Part shown: positions 10,500 to 21,212 of the stretch, piece by piece
Position numbering within the stretch: the first letter of the stretch is position 1
How the letters are laid out: each line of letters starts with the position of its first letter
Source: Strigamia acuminata
Lineage: Eukaryota > Arthropoda > Chilopoda > Geophilomorpha > Linotaeniidae
NCBI GenBank assembly: GCA_949358305.1
Contig: OX442319.1
Coordinates: forward strand, 11,098,001 to 11,162,000
DNA: 64,000 nucleotides
Direction: 5' to 3'
Notes under the pieces: generated by a model
What the model was told of the DNA's origin: nothing
The model's database searches: none
Seen by the model: only the letters and a program-made list of their open reading frames with translations
Made by a program: the position numbers and the translations under genes

Positions 10500-10740
10500 T
10501 GTACGTGTCTGAGAGAGATTTGGGTTTTACCCTTTACAAATATTTGTAGATGAAATACCTCTTTTTCTTCGAAAAAAGAAAGTTAAATGCAGATCATTTG
10601 AGGAATCCCCGATGTTTCGTGGGGCACCCTGTATAATTCAACAATTTGAAATCGAAAATTTTGAATTTATTAACTTATTTTGCTGATTGTTTCGGTACAT
10701 GCACATGCGTAGTGTGAACAGTGAACTGTCTGTGTTTAAA
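10500..10740. repeat. Interspersed repeat, paralogous to 12,660-12,880
   Basis: Shares GAGAGAGATTTGGGTTTTAC, CAAATATTTGTAGAT, CCGATGTTTCGTGGG and CACCCTGTATAATTCAACAA with the second copy, in the same order and spacing. The CACCCTGTATA segment resembles a Tc1/mariner terminus. A (TA)n tract at about 10,488-10,500 precedes it. No coding potential. The stretch 10,740-11,180 that follows shows nothing that I recognise. Confidence 0.55.
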
Positions 10741-11179
10741 ACCAATGCCGTCGACGGTGGTGGATATCATTGCGGATATTATCGTCGGGCGCGCCGTAAA
10801 AACACCCAGGCCAAGTATTTTCTATCTAAAGTGGTGTTGTTTGTCAAACGCTAATTAAAACACCCATCTGCGTCAGCGGCTGCACCTAAAATGTACAACA
10901 TTTGGCCCAGAATCAGTAAGAAACAACTTTTTAGGCTATGAACTAAGGTATAGCATTTTGATTTTGTCTGGTTTGGTAAAATCCATTTGTGAGTGCTAGG
11001 CGCCTCCAATAAAAATTCTTTACAAGTGTTTATATGATCAGGCGATCAGAGAGGTCAAATTAAAGTGTGAATAATTTGCTTTGAAGGTGAAAATAAATCA
11101 TAAATGTGCTTGCACAAATTAAGATATTTGGATCAAATGCCATTCCCGTGACACATGTACTATACTTGTGTACACAAAC

Positions 11180-11630
11180 GTCAAAATCTCGCCACAAGAT
11201 AAAATTGAAACGTGAAGGCGATAACTGAACACTTCATCTCACGTTGTTGCGATGAAACATACCTCAATCACACACATCCACATAAAACTTGCACATACAG
11301 GGGCAAGTTAGTTACACGACATTTTTATTAAAGAATTCACTGAAATTCTTCATTTGATGATTGACGAATTTCAGCATGCTTCCGCCGTCACGGCAAAATT
11401 ACTAATGACCAAAAATGTAAGAAAAAATATTATGCAAAGTAAGAAAACTGACGTAAAATAATTAGCTATACCCTCTCAAACAGTAGACTGGACTTCTTGA
11501 AACTATCGCGGACCTCATGGTCTTGGAAATTAAATTCAGGGAACGGGACTCGAGCCCCAAATCCTCCATATGTAACTTAGACAGCGCCAGGGCTGGACTG
11601 GAAACAAATTTAGTATTGGGAAATGCCCCC
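11180..11630. repeat. Interspersed repeat copy 2 (SINE-like, MITE-free)
   Basis: Paralogue of 9,113-10,335 without the MITE. The B-box core is mutated here (GGGCTCGAGTCCCG on the minus strand). It ends where the LINE fragment begins. Confidence 0.5.
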
Positions 11631-12118
11631 TATCCCGGCATTCTAACAGAAACTCTACTGACAACTTTATTTTCGTAAACAGATGACATCGACCACCAGT
11701 GATACCACAGTTCCCCTCTGCAGCTGCAGTGACTTCTAACCTTCTCCGCTTTCACGACATCACGGCGATCGCTGATGCTGTCCGCAATGTGGACCATCCA
11801 GCCCATAATATTGCCACACATTACCAGTCAGATGTCGACGCCCGCCTGCCTCGCCGCCATCGCTTTGAAGTTACCACACGGCAGTCCACCTACATGAGTA
11901 ACACGTTCCCTTATCGGTGTACCTCCCTCTGGAACGACCTCCCTAGCGACTTGAGATCATCGATGTTCAACTGCACTGCGTCCTGTTGCCGTTTCCACTG
12001 CCGGCACTTACACAAACGTGTGGGCAACTACCTTCTCAACCAACAAAAAACTGTTTAATCCATACTTTGTATTTACTCCACTGGAGTGTTTTTTCAATAA
12101 ATAAATAAATAAATAAAT
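11630..12118 (+). pseudogene. 5'-truncated non-LTR retrotransposon (LINE) 3' end with (AAAT)n tail
   Basis: The open frame up to 12,058 encodes the typical reverse-transcriptase C-terminus of CR1/Jockey/RTE-type LINEs: RRHRFEVTTRQSTY, then FPYRCTSLWNDLPSDLRSS and a short tail. An untranslated 3' end and a pure AAAT tract at about 12,098-12,118 follow. The reverse-transcriptase catalytic domain is missing, as expected for 5' truncation during target-primed insertion. A target duplication could not be fixed. Confidence 0.75.
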
Positions 12119-12659
12119 GGGAATAATGATAATGAAAAACCAAATGGGACGCGATTGGAACTGTGAATCAAGCATCTGCTAGGAAACCTGGGTACCAACT
12201 TGTCCTCCTGGGTCTAGTGGATGCACAAACTGCAATGGTTGCTTCTTTCGCTGTTTTTTTCGGTGGTTGTGGGCTTGAATCTACATGTATGAAGTAGCAT
12301 TAGATGTCTTCACTGAATGGGTGAGCAAGAATGAGTTTATTCTTCTTCTCCAAGCAATAAAGAAAAATTTAGATCAAATATCACTCTAGAGTGTGCTACA
12401 ATCATGTAAGAGACTAGACATACAGTGGTTAGTTAAAATAAGCAAATCACTAATGTCCAATTGTCTCTAGAATAAAACAATTATCCAAATTAAAGATATA
12501 CAAGTAATATAATACTGTATGACTAAGAGAAACTTCAGTGCAATATAATTGCAATATCACTTAAACCTAGTGATGACCAGTTGGCTGTCATACTGTCACT
12601 TGCAAATCGGGGTTTTCGCTCTTTTCATTGCTGCCTCAGACACTGTTTTTGTCCTCTGA

Positions 12660-12880
12660 TGACACGTGCCGGAGAGAGATTTGGGTTTTACCCTGTACAA
12701 ATATTTGTAGATAAAATAAAACTTTTTCTTTGAAAAAGAAAGTTGTATGCAGATTATTTGACGAATCTCCGATGTTTCGTGGGACACCCTGTATAATTCA
12801 ACAATTTGCTGATTGTTTCACTTTTGTTGACCCAGTACATGCACATTGGTAGTGTGAACGGTGAACCGTCTGTGTTTAAA
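12660..12880. repeat. Interspersed repeat, second copy of 10,500-10,740
   Basis: Same ordered blocks as the first copy, ending in ACACCCTGTATAATTC, CTGATTGTTTC and GTACATGCACAT. The stretch 12,119-12,660 contains no feature that I can support. Confidence 0.55.
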
Positions 12881-13987
12881 AGTTGGCGTAACTAGAAAAT
12901 ATCCCTCTAACGTGGGATGAAATTCTGCTGGTGTAATAAATATCTCCATATTTTCGGATTAGATTGGTGCAAGTTTTCCCAGGGATTTCCCAATAATGCT
13001 ACACACATTAATAACACATGTATACAATTGAATCTGATTGAATTTGCCAATATCATCAAATTATAAATGTATTCCACAGTATAAGTTAGTGAGAAAATGA
13101 CTGGGCTAAAATCCAAAAATAAATATTCGGATAAATAGACGAAACGGCTAAGACAAAATAATAACAAAAAATAAAATAAAGATAAAATAAAAATAAATAA
13201 AAAACACATCTAAACTTATAAAAAACAATGGGTTGAAAGGACAAAGCTTACCATGGAGTCTGATAAAGGGATGGGCAACTTTTGATCAAAGCCTTGCTTC
13301 ATACATGATGGGTTTAGATAGTATTTCTGTTCTCAGGGGTGTTCCTCAGTCCTATGAATCTCGGGTCGATGAATATCGCTTCACCCAACTGGTTGTGTTA
13401 CCTGGCATGGCTCGCAAGTTGCCCAAACGCTGGGCATTGGACGATTTGGTGCCTTTGGCTTGTTTAAGGTCAGAAAGGTCATTGATTTCTGTGATTTCTG
13501 TGTGTAACCAGAATTGGTCTTTTACTCGTCTAAAACTGAGAAAATCTTGTAAATATGCAGGAAAGCAGTCATTTTGGTGTGCGAATAAATAAATAAAATA
13601 AAATAAAAATAAAATTAATTTCTATTTTCAATGGCGTTGTTGCTATTTTGTGTTCCATTTCGTGCATTGGAGTTTAGACTGTGTGGGTTTTCCCACGGAT
13701 GATCACGTTTTACACACCAAACAAAGAGATAAAAATAAATTTAGATTAATTCAAAGAAAGGTTAGATTTAACAATAATTCCATTCAAAAAATATATCAAA
13801 TTGGTGGGTTTGCAAATTTTAAATGTTTTTCGTATAGTTTTGCAAACCTGTTTGCTTGACAACGAAATAATCAAGGCAGGATTTAGTGAAGACATGGCCC
13901 TAAACAAAAATAAATATCGGGGCCCTTATTTTATTTACAAAAAAAAGTACAAATTTGGCCCGTTGTTCTGGCTTGTAAGGGGTCCTT
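12881..13987. other. Unassigned region
   Basis: AT-rich DNA with A/T runs and TAAA-rich tracts at 13,170-13,205 and 13,586-13,620. A 119-codon plus-strand frame at 13,233-13,592 (contains WSLIKGWATFDQSLASYMMG) has mixed composition but no motif that I recognise. It may be decayed element sequence. No gene is called. Confidence 0.5.
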
Positions 13988-15212
13988 GTAAGGTGCTCAC
14001 AAAAATATTATCACGGTGTTAAAATTTACCCAATTGTTGTGTTGGCAATGATAATGACGAGGAATTACAATGAAATCATGTTTATTATTAGATAATATTT
14101 CTATTTACACTGCTACGCAGTAATATTTTACTGAAATATTGAAATTTCTGGCATTTGTAGATTTTTTCTTGCACAAAATTATTATCACTTTTTGTGAAAA
14201 TTGCAGATTTATACATTTTCAATACCCTGTGATACCTCCCTTATGTTCAATTAGTCTATAAATTCAATCTTTCATCCCATCAATTAGTTTTGGAAGAACC
14301 ATTTGATCAATTTCACCCCACCAATGTTGCCTTGAATACATGGATGGGAGCATTACCTGTTGAAAGATGGCCTTTTGTCCAGGAATTCTTATCATCCAGG
14401 GCTTTAAATGGGAATTAAACACATCTTAATACGTATCAGAATACATCCTACCAGAAATAAAGGCAAGGGTGGTCTTTCTTTTACAGCGGAATGCACCCCA
14501 AAACTTAACATTTCCACCACCTCCAAAGATCACCAAACATGGGATGCTGAATGGCACCAAATTATATTTTCTGATGAAAACAAGTTCAAAATGGACAGAT
14601 CTGATGGTTGCCAACATTACTGGCATGATTTGGTAAGGAACATGGAAGTGTTTTCAAAACGAGTTGGAGGTGGTGGAAATGTTAAGTTTTGGGGTGCATT
14701 TTGCTGTAAGAGAAAGACCACCCTTGCCTTTATTTCTGGTAGGATGTATTCCGATACGTATTAAGATGTGTTTAATTCTCATTTAAAGCCCTGGATGATA
14801 AGAATTCTTGGACAAAAGGCCATCTTTCAACAGGTAATGCTCCCATCCATGTATTCAAGGCAACATTTGTGGGAAGAAATTGATCAAATGGTTCTTCCAA
14901 AACCAATTGATGGGATGAAAGATTGAATTTATAGACTAATTGAACATAAAGGAGGTATCGCAGGGTATTGAAAATGTATAAATCTGCAATTTTCACAATG
15001 CGTGATAATAATTTTGTGCAAGTAAAAAAAGTAAAAAATCTACAAATGCCAGAAATTTCAATATTTCAGTAAAATATTACTGCGTAGCAGTGTAAATAGA
15101 AATATTATCTAATAATAAACATGATTTCATTGTAATTCCTCGTCATTTTCATTGCCAACACAACAATTGGGTAAATTTTAACACCGTGATAATGTTTTTG
15201 TGAGCACCTTAC
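13988..15212. mobile_element. Palindromic Tc1/mariner relic
   Basis: Arms 13,988-14,526 and 14,664-15,212 are inverted copies of each other around a 137-bp unique centre. The plus strand reads a Tc1/mariner transposase 3' half: EWHQIIFSDENKFKM (first catalytic Asp), VGGGGNVKFWGAF, then AIFQQ and, after a frameshift, NAPIHVFKA. The canonical second Asp before NAPIH is lost to a one-base deletion. The left arm carries the same 3' half inverted. No intact transposase is present. The duplication breakpoint at 15,040 lies in the right arm. Confidence 0.85.
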
Positions 15213-15307
15213 GTTTGGATCAGTTGTGAAAGCAGAAATTGCAAGTCAGTCGCTGATTTGGCTTATTAAAAGGTCTATTCCTCGATAGGAAGATCTGGAA
15301 ATGGGGA

Positions 15308-16046
15308 TGAAATGGTTTGCCAAGTTCCCCTCATAGATAATTTTTGAAGAAAAGACATCAACATGTTAACAAATTGCAGTAAGTGTAAAAGGGGGAAACC
15401 CCCTTTTGTTAGAAGTATACGACTATATTTCAAAAGTTGCTTCCGCCCCCATTAGAGCTCCGTACATGTTGTATCTTATCGATGAGTTGCACGACGGACG
15501 TTTCACGTGGTTAGGATCCAAACGTTGCTAACTCGTTCAAAAGCTACTGGAAGTTTCTGTCCCATAGAAAAATTTTCGCCATATACGGAGCAGGTAATGA
15601 GAAAAATCCTTGATTGTTTGATTCGCGTAGCATTGCCATTGTCATGCCTACGCTTCTTATTTGCTGAAGAGTGAGGTTTCCAGTTACGACCCTTTGCCTG
15701 ATCGTGACAACAAATACTATTGGGGCTTCTACAAAATTATCTATGATATTCAGAGTAACTTCCAAGGTTTGATTGCGTGCTGCTGGACTACCGTGGAGCC
15801 ACATGTTGGTCGAGACTACGAGAGGATCAGATCCCATGATTAAGTCTGAATAAACAAAAAAAAACACAATCAAATAAAATGAAAGCAACAATTCGGGATT
15901 CACACAACCAGCCATTGAGAATGTTCTCTGCTAATGCAATTTCACACCTAAGTTGATGAAATAGTTTGCCAAGTTCCCTCATAGATAATTTTTGAAGAAA
16001 AGACATCATTATGCTACCAAACTGCAGTAAGTGTAAGGGGGAAACC
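15308..16046. repeat. Pair of ~92-bp direct repeats flanking a small ORF
   Basis: Bases 15,308-15,406 and 15,954-16,046 share ATGAAAT(G/A)GTTTGCCAAG, CATAGATAATTTTTGAAGAA and GCAGTAAGTGTAA blocks in the same orientation. They bracket the secreted-type reading frame at 15,544-15,915. The same pair recurs in units 2 and 3. Confidence 0.75.
15544..15915 (-). CDS. Hypothetical secreted protein, 123 aa (unit 1)
   Basis: Open frame starting MAGCVNPELLLSFYLIVFFF, a plausible signal peptide of about 25-28 residues. The remainder contains the potential N-glycosylation sites NQT and NLT, and alternating hydrophobic stretches (TLEVTLNIID, APIVFVVTIRQ) suggesting beta strands. No cysteine pattern and no family recognised. 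It lies downstream of the metalloprotease gene on the same strand. Three copies in the window appear identical in sequence, but the flanking DNA is equally conserved, so this is not evidence of selection. It could also be an exon of a longer gene. Confidence 0.4.
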   Translation of the reverse strand: MAGCVNPELLLSFYLIVFFFVYSDLIMGSDPLVVSTNMWLHGSPAARNQTLEVTLNIIDNFVEAPIVFVVTIRQRVVTGNLTLQQIRSVGMTMAMLRESNNQGFFSLPAPYMAKIFLWDRNFQ

Positions 16047-16313
16047 TGTAGAACCTATAAGGCTACCACAACACACAGCAGATGCTCATATCTGCTTGCC
16101 GCTGTTGGTGTAGAATCTCCCAAAAATCCTTAAATATTCTGTCGGTGGCAGGAAAAATGTGGTTGTGTAGGAATAATTTATTTGAATCAAATTTTTGTCT
16201 TATGATGGGGTATTAACTGATCCCAGGAGTTATTATGAAAAATCTTCAAAATGGTGTAGAAAACCCCTCTTGGTTTTGACTGATATTATGATTGGTCTTC
16301 AAACAGGACAGTT

Positions 16314-16439
16314 TCATGGAATCTTAAAGAACTGGTTCCAATAGGAGCGGCGACAGCAGGAGCAGCAGCAGGGTTTCGGCGACGACGAGGACTTTGACTT
16401 GGTGCTCGTATTCCTTTTTTTCGGCCATTGGTTGCGCAT
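16314..16439 (-). CDS. Possible small Cys/Ser/Lys-rich ORF, 41 aa (unit 1 only intact)
   Basis: Starts MRNQWPKKRNTSTKSK and contains SSSSPKPCCCSCCRRSYW. It is preceded in frame by an acceptor (TTGCTTACAG), so it may be a 3' exon of the membrane-protein gene at 16,523-16,843, which has an in-frame alternative donor. In units 2 and 3 the Trp codon is TAG (C-to-T at 33,010 on the plus strand), giving 34 residues. Coding status uncertain. Confidence 0.25.
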   Translation of the reverse strand: MRNQWPKKRNTSTKSKSSSSPKPCCCSCCRRSYWNQFFKIP

Positions 16440-16522
16440 AATTATCTTGTTGTTATGGTTGTGTATATTGTTTACTACCTGTAAGCAATAAAATCAGTTT
16501 TAATATAAGTTAAAAAAATTAA

Positions 16523-16843
16523 CTAAATTGGTTGAGTGAACAATATTTTTTGGTTCAAATAATTTTGCAGTTTTATTGGAAGAGACCGGATCCGGTTGGA
16601 ACGACTCTGAATAATGTCGATGGGGATGGGCCTTGCTCTAGCTACCAAAATTCGATGTACGGCCAAACGCGTGGGTAGGTACACATCATAAAAATATCTA
16701 AACATTCTTGGCTAAGATAAAAATAATAATTCAAATGAAATAAAAATAAATTAAAAATAAAATAATAAACTTACTATTAGTAGACGACATAATATAACCA
16801 CAAAAATTAGCAATAGAGCTATAAACAGGAGTAGAATCCACAT
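16523..16843 (-). CDS. Hypothetical small single-pass membrane protein, two exons, 85 aa (unit 1)
   Basis: Exon 1, 16,775-16,843, encodes MWILLLFIALLLIFVVILCR plus three residues, a signal anchor, and ends at a GTAAGT donor in phase 0. Exon 2, 16,523-16,711, starts after TTATCTTAG and encodes a basic tail (PRMFRYFYDVYLPTRLAV onward) to a TAG stop. The intron is 63 bp, like others in this locus. No family recognised. An alternative transcript could splice from GTAGCTAG inside exon 2 to the Cys-rich exon at 16,314. Confidence 0.35.
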
Positions 16844-16989
16844 GATTGGTACGATGAAAAGTGATTTCAAAAAAGTTTTTTTTTTAATTATGGCGTTTTT
16901 TTTGGTCAAGTGACTAAATTAGAATATTTAGATTTTGATTACCATTATCATTATTACTCAAAAATGTCAATTTAGCGTGTATTAAAAAA

Positions 16990-17330
16990 TTTCGGTCCAA
17001 GCCACACACCGCACAACAACCCTAAGGTCATCCCGCTTTGCGGGTGGACTGACCGATTGAGGGAAGGAGGGAGCTGAGTGGAGTGGGAATTAGAGATAGC
17101 GTGAGCGACCACTGTAGAGATATGTGTGAGAGGAAGGTCCTAAGCCTGCAAGGGCAGTTGTGCTTGCTGCTGAGTCTGCTGTTCTCCCTATTCACCACTG
17201 ACACTCACTTGTCAGTAGTATGGCGATGGGCCTGCTACAGCCTCCATGAGTGGCTACATGGGTCGTACTGCCCCCGCCTTGTTAGGCATTCCTAGGATTT
17301 CGGAATAACGAAATTACACAACCCTCGGAA
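16990..17330. other. GC-richer segment of unknown origin
   Basis: Compositionally distinct from its AT-rich surroundings. It begins with a hairpin (CATCCCGCTTTGCGGGTGG) and ends TCCTAGGATTTCGGAATAACG. A 70-codon plus-strand frame (17,083-17,295) lacks any known motif. It may be a decayed non-autonomous retroelement. Copies lie at 33,661-34,001 and 63,620-63,960. Confidence 0.35.
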
Positions 17331-17592
17331 TGAATAAGCGCCAAAGAACAGCTTATTTGATTCTAAGCTTAAATTTGGGGATTGGTTCTTTTGTGATAAG
17401 ATATGTTTTACACAAGAATTGAAGACGTATGGGTATGATTTTATTGAGTTACATGTTTAAAACTATGGTGACCAATTATAAACGTAGTTATTTGCAGCCA
17501 TCCTGTGTGCATATTCCTTCGATGCACACCTATGCGAAAAAATAATGTTCACTGCTGTAATCAATTAAATTTTTACTGAATTCTATTTAATT

Positions 17593-19642
17593 TCAACAAA
17601 CCTTGCCATCATCCCCACAGTCAGTTCTTTCGGGGACCCACATAAGATTTTGCTGGGAACCATCGTCTTTAAGACAAATCACGTAGACACAAGGATCTAG
17701 GGACTTTAGGTACATATCCTACAAAAAAATAAAGTTAAAGAAAAGGTGCTTGAGAAGGTCGAACTGATTATTACCATTGACCCTGCATCGAAATTGTCGC
17801 CATAAGCCATTTTGCAAATATTATCTCTCGTCATAATTGGAACTTCTGGTCCAATTGGTAGATTTGATTGAGGCGAATCAAAAAGGCAAGACGTCTCATC
17901 AGAACTGTTAAATTATTCCATTTAAATATAAACTATTAAACATGAGATTGTGGATTCTCAGGGCACATCGTTTTATATTACTTGAGATGGTTCTGAATTT
18001 GCTCTACCGTTGTGTTACAAAACAACTTGGTGCTCAGACTGATGGGTTGGACGTATGGTGACATTATTCCATCCAAGTCACACTTTTCAGTGTCGTCATG
18101 ATCTGCACTTAATCTAAAGCAAAATTTAAATAGTTAGTAAACATATCATTACCGTAAGTGAGGCTTACAAGTGTCCTATTTCATGAGTTACAACAATTGC
18201 TCCTGCGAAAGTTGGAGCATTGAAATCTTCGACCACTGTCATACTTGCTGACATTTTGTCTTCTGTAAAATCTTGACAAATTCCTCCCGTTGCTGCTATA
18301 CCAAGAACTGCTGAGCTTAGTTCGTCGTCTTCTTTAAGACTTAAATCGAAACTAAAAAAGAGAGAAATTAAAACAGGAGAATATCCATCGGGATTTCCGA
18401 GTCAGGAAGGGAGGATGTGTAGGCTACCCAGTATGCAATACTGCAACGTCATATTTTGGAAATTTCTTCTTTGCCTGTTTTTCTGCGTAGAGCCAATTAC
18501 CGAAACTTGTGACGAACTTTATGGCATCTGGCCTGTTGGGTTCGTGAAATGTATCGCTCATCCATGTCATATCCTTTAATTGTGTTAGTTATTAGTAATA
18601 ATATCGGTTGATGTAATGCTTAGCGTGTTTACACTTAATGCGATCACTCCGGATAATGAAAATTGAACTCTAGGGTTCGAAAACACTTTGTATTTGTTTT
18701 GTACCTGGAAAGAAAAGGGGATTGTTATGTGAAATTATATCAGGCGACGACTTACAATGTTCCAGTATATGCCCAAGTATTTTTTTATGGAAGCTTTTCT
18801 TTCAATCAGGTTGTTGTGAACAATTTGGTCCAGAAAATCGAGCACTTCAATTGTTGCTACGTCGTGTTGAAGTTTGTCTTTGCCGACAGTGGGCTTAGAT
18901 GAAGCTGCAATAATGTCAAACCAAACTTATTAGAAAGCTTAGTGTTTAAGCGTTTGGAAAGTTACTTTTGAAAGTGAAACTTCGGTCAATTTGGTGTCTT
19001 GTTTGTATTATCTTTTTGGTCGCTTTGTGGCGCCCTTGTGAATTGCTAATTACGAATTTGTCATCCACGAAACCATCCTTGAAACAGATAAAATAACGTT
19101 GAAATGGAAACAAAAGTGATTTTAACTTACTAATTGGATTTCCCCATTTTTATGCTCAATGTAGAATGATGCTCTTCCATTCTCGTCAGTGTAAAAGGAA
19201 CCTTCAAGAGGTTCTGATTCCTAGAAGAGAAAAGTTGAATTTTGTTAAAAATTTGGTCAGGTGGTGTTTCAGTGGCGGTTTTTGATACCTTTAAAGTTTT
19301 GTAGTCGATTTGATAGTCGATTTGCTGCTGAAATATTTTAAAGTTGGGCGAAAAAATGGAATTTGCAGGAACAAGTTTGAAAGAATACGTTTTTCCAAAC
19401 ATCGAAAACTGTAGCAGGCCGAATTCATCTTCTGAATCAGACAGTTTAGCCACTTTCAAGTCTTCAACGACACTTTCATCCTCAGTGTTGATGTCTCGTG
19501 GCACCTGTAAGTGTAAAAAACAAGAATTAGTAGCTGTTAAATGCCAGAAAAGTTATTTTTTCAATATAACTCGTACAAAATGAGAGCTGCACTGGTTCCA
19601 AAGGACCAGTGTGCAGATGACAAATGCTCGTACAGACTTCAT
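17593..19642 (-). CDS. Secreted M12B (reprolysin-type) zinc metalloprotease, 11 exons, ~473 aa (unit 1)
   Basis: Exons (minus strand): 19,577-19,642; 19,289-19,504; 19,131-19,220; 18,966-19,077; 18,756-18,904; 18,633-18,704; 18,428-18,573; 18,169-18,351; 17,982-18,113; 17,775-17,904; 17,593-17,718. All junctions are GT-AG and all phases fit. Exon 1 is a signal peptide (MKSVRAFVICTLVLWNQC). Exons 2-4 form a propeptide (GSFYTDENGRASFYI, GFVDDKFVIS). Exon 5 starts the catalytic domain. Exons 8-9 hold the zinc site HEIGHLLSADHD (HExxHxxxxxHD) and the Met-turn GIMSP. The reading frame stops just after CGDDGKVC, so there is no disintegrin or thrombospondin domain. Such stand-alone enzymes are known from arthropod venoms, saliva and reproductive tissue. 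The substrate here is unknown. Confidence 0.85.
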
Positions 19643-20888
19643 TTGTGAATTGCTGATTGACCAACTTAAGCTCAAATTTAAAATTATTTTGCTCGGTTAT
19701 CTTTTTTGTACATCCTTGTTTACAATGTCGATATCATGTTTTCTTTACTTTTATCTAAAAATTATTTTGTTGAGAGGAAGGCTGGGCAGATTATAAAACA
19801 CAAACAGATTTAATTTGGATGTTCTTGAAAATTGGCAAACATTTTAACTTTTAAGTATTCATAATAATTTTATTTAGTTCTGTATTTGCAATTAAATTTA
19901 TGACCAACAACTTTAAACAACTTAATTTTGTCTGTTTCCAAACAGTTTTATAGTTCTAATTTAAAGTGAAAGAGACAAGTAAATTTATTGCACAATTTTC
20001 ACTTGATTGATCAAAGAATTCTATTTTCTTGGCATGTTGCTGGCGGTAGCTGAGTGTTCCGTATATGGGTGGCGGCAATTCGGAAGTTTTACCGGTCCAA
20101 GAAACGCAGTGAGATGGACTGAAAACCTGGATGAATCAAGGGCCTGCAGTTCCAGCTGGTTGCGGAGGACTGCAACAGGTGCGCGAGAGATGCGATAGCT
20201 GCACCAAGTGCCTTGCGTTGCAGGACAGTGATCAGCACGCAGGGGCAGCTGGTCACATCTTGAGCAGATGGTGATGTAAAATGGTGTCACTCGCAGGTTG
20301 AGAAGGAGCAGCCACACGGTTTGAGTTAAAACACAACACTAAAATTTATTCTTCTTAACAGATTGTTACAGTAACGGTTCCCCTTCATCAAATAAATACA
20401 TATACGGTACTTAACTCTTTTTTACAAAGTGGGTCACTGAGTAGTGACCTTAAACACACTTGCTGGACACGAATGAGGTATTTACTTGCCTTTTGCTTTA
20501 TTTTGGTCTTGTTTTGGGAAAATAGTATTGTGAAAACGAATAGTTAATTCTTTAAAATCATTAAGCAAAAAAATATTACTAAGAAACAGTAGGAGGGAAC
20601 CAGCAAAGGGAGGAAGTGCTTAAATTTATGAAAAAGTGAAAATGTAGAAATTGTTGGATAATCGGATGCGAAATGAACGAGCGATTTGTGGTGATCTCGA
20701 TTTAATTCACCACTTAGGAAGTAAATATTAATTATTTCTTAATTAATTTGGCTTGGCACACGCCAAGTCAGATCATGTGACCAAGGGGAGAAAACTTCCC
20801 TAGGCACATATCACCTCAGGTTGGCTGGGGTGAAAACGGCGATTAGCCGTTATGGTGCAATAATCCTTTGTTACACCAGTTCCAGCTA

Positions 20889-20911
20889 ATTGCGCAGATT
20901 ATCTGCGCAAT
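20889..20911. repeat. Perfect 23-bp palindrome
   Basis: ATTGCGCAGAT, one T, then ATCTGCGCAAT: 11-bp arms with a 1-bp centre. The copy is at 50,848-50,870. Function unknown. Confidence 0.85.
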
Positions 20912-21141
20912 ATTGAAGCGTGCCGGGCTCGCGCCCAAGCTTCAATAGGGACTCTGAAATATACAACACAACCCTCAACATCACTGCTTTTTGCTCCTGA
21001 ACAAAAGTATTGATAGAGGACCATGTGATATCCAGTTTCACCAAGCTTGCTTTGTACCAACGTGCGAAGCCAGCTATTCGCGTTAATTAGCCGCCGCTGA
21101 TTCACGCATTCGAGAAGAGAAGTTCCCGTGCCGTCGTGAAC

Positions 21142-21212
21142 CATCGCCATTGCTGACGCGCGAACGTCAGCCATCGCCATCGCTGACACGCGAACGTCAG
21201 CCATCGCCATCG
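21142..21212. repeat. 30-bp minisatellite, 2.4 copies
   Basis: Unit CATCGCCATNGCTGACNCGC plus GAACGTCAGC, GC-rich in AT-rich surroundings. It is flanked by further CG-rich partial copies to about 21,300. Copy at 51,101-51,171. Confidence 0.8.

Noticed and set aside
14426-14996. Minus-strand transposase-like frames
   Set aside because: They are the inverted arm of the same Tc1/mariner relic, truncated and frameshifted, not a second gene.
20284-20874. LTR with TG...CA ends
   Set aside because: No flanking target duplication, primer site or partner LTR found; kept only as a remark in the unassigned region.
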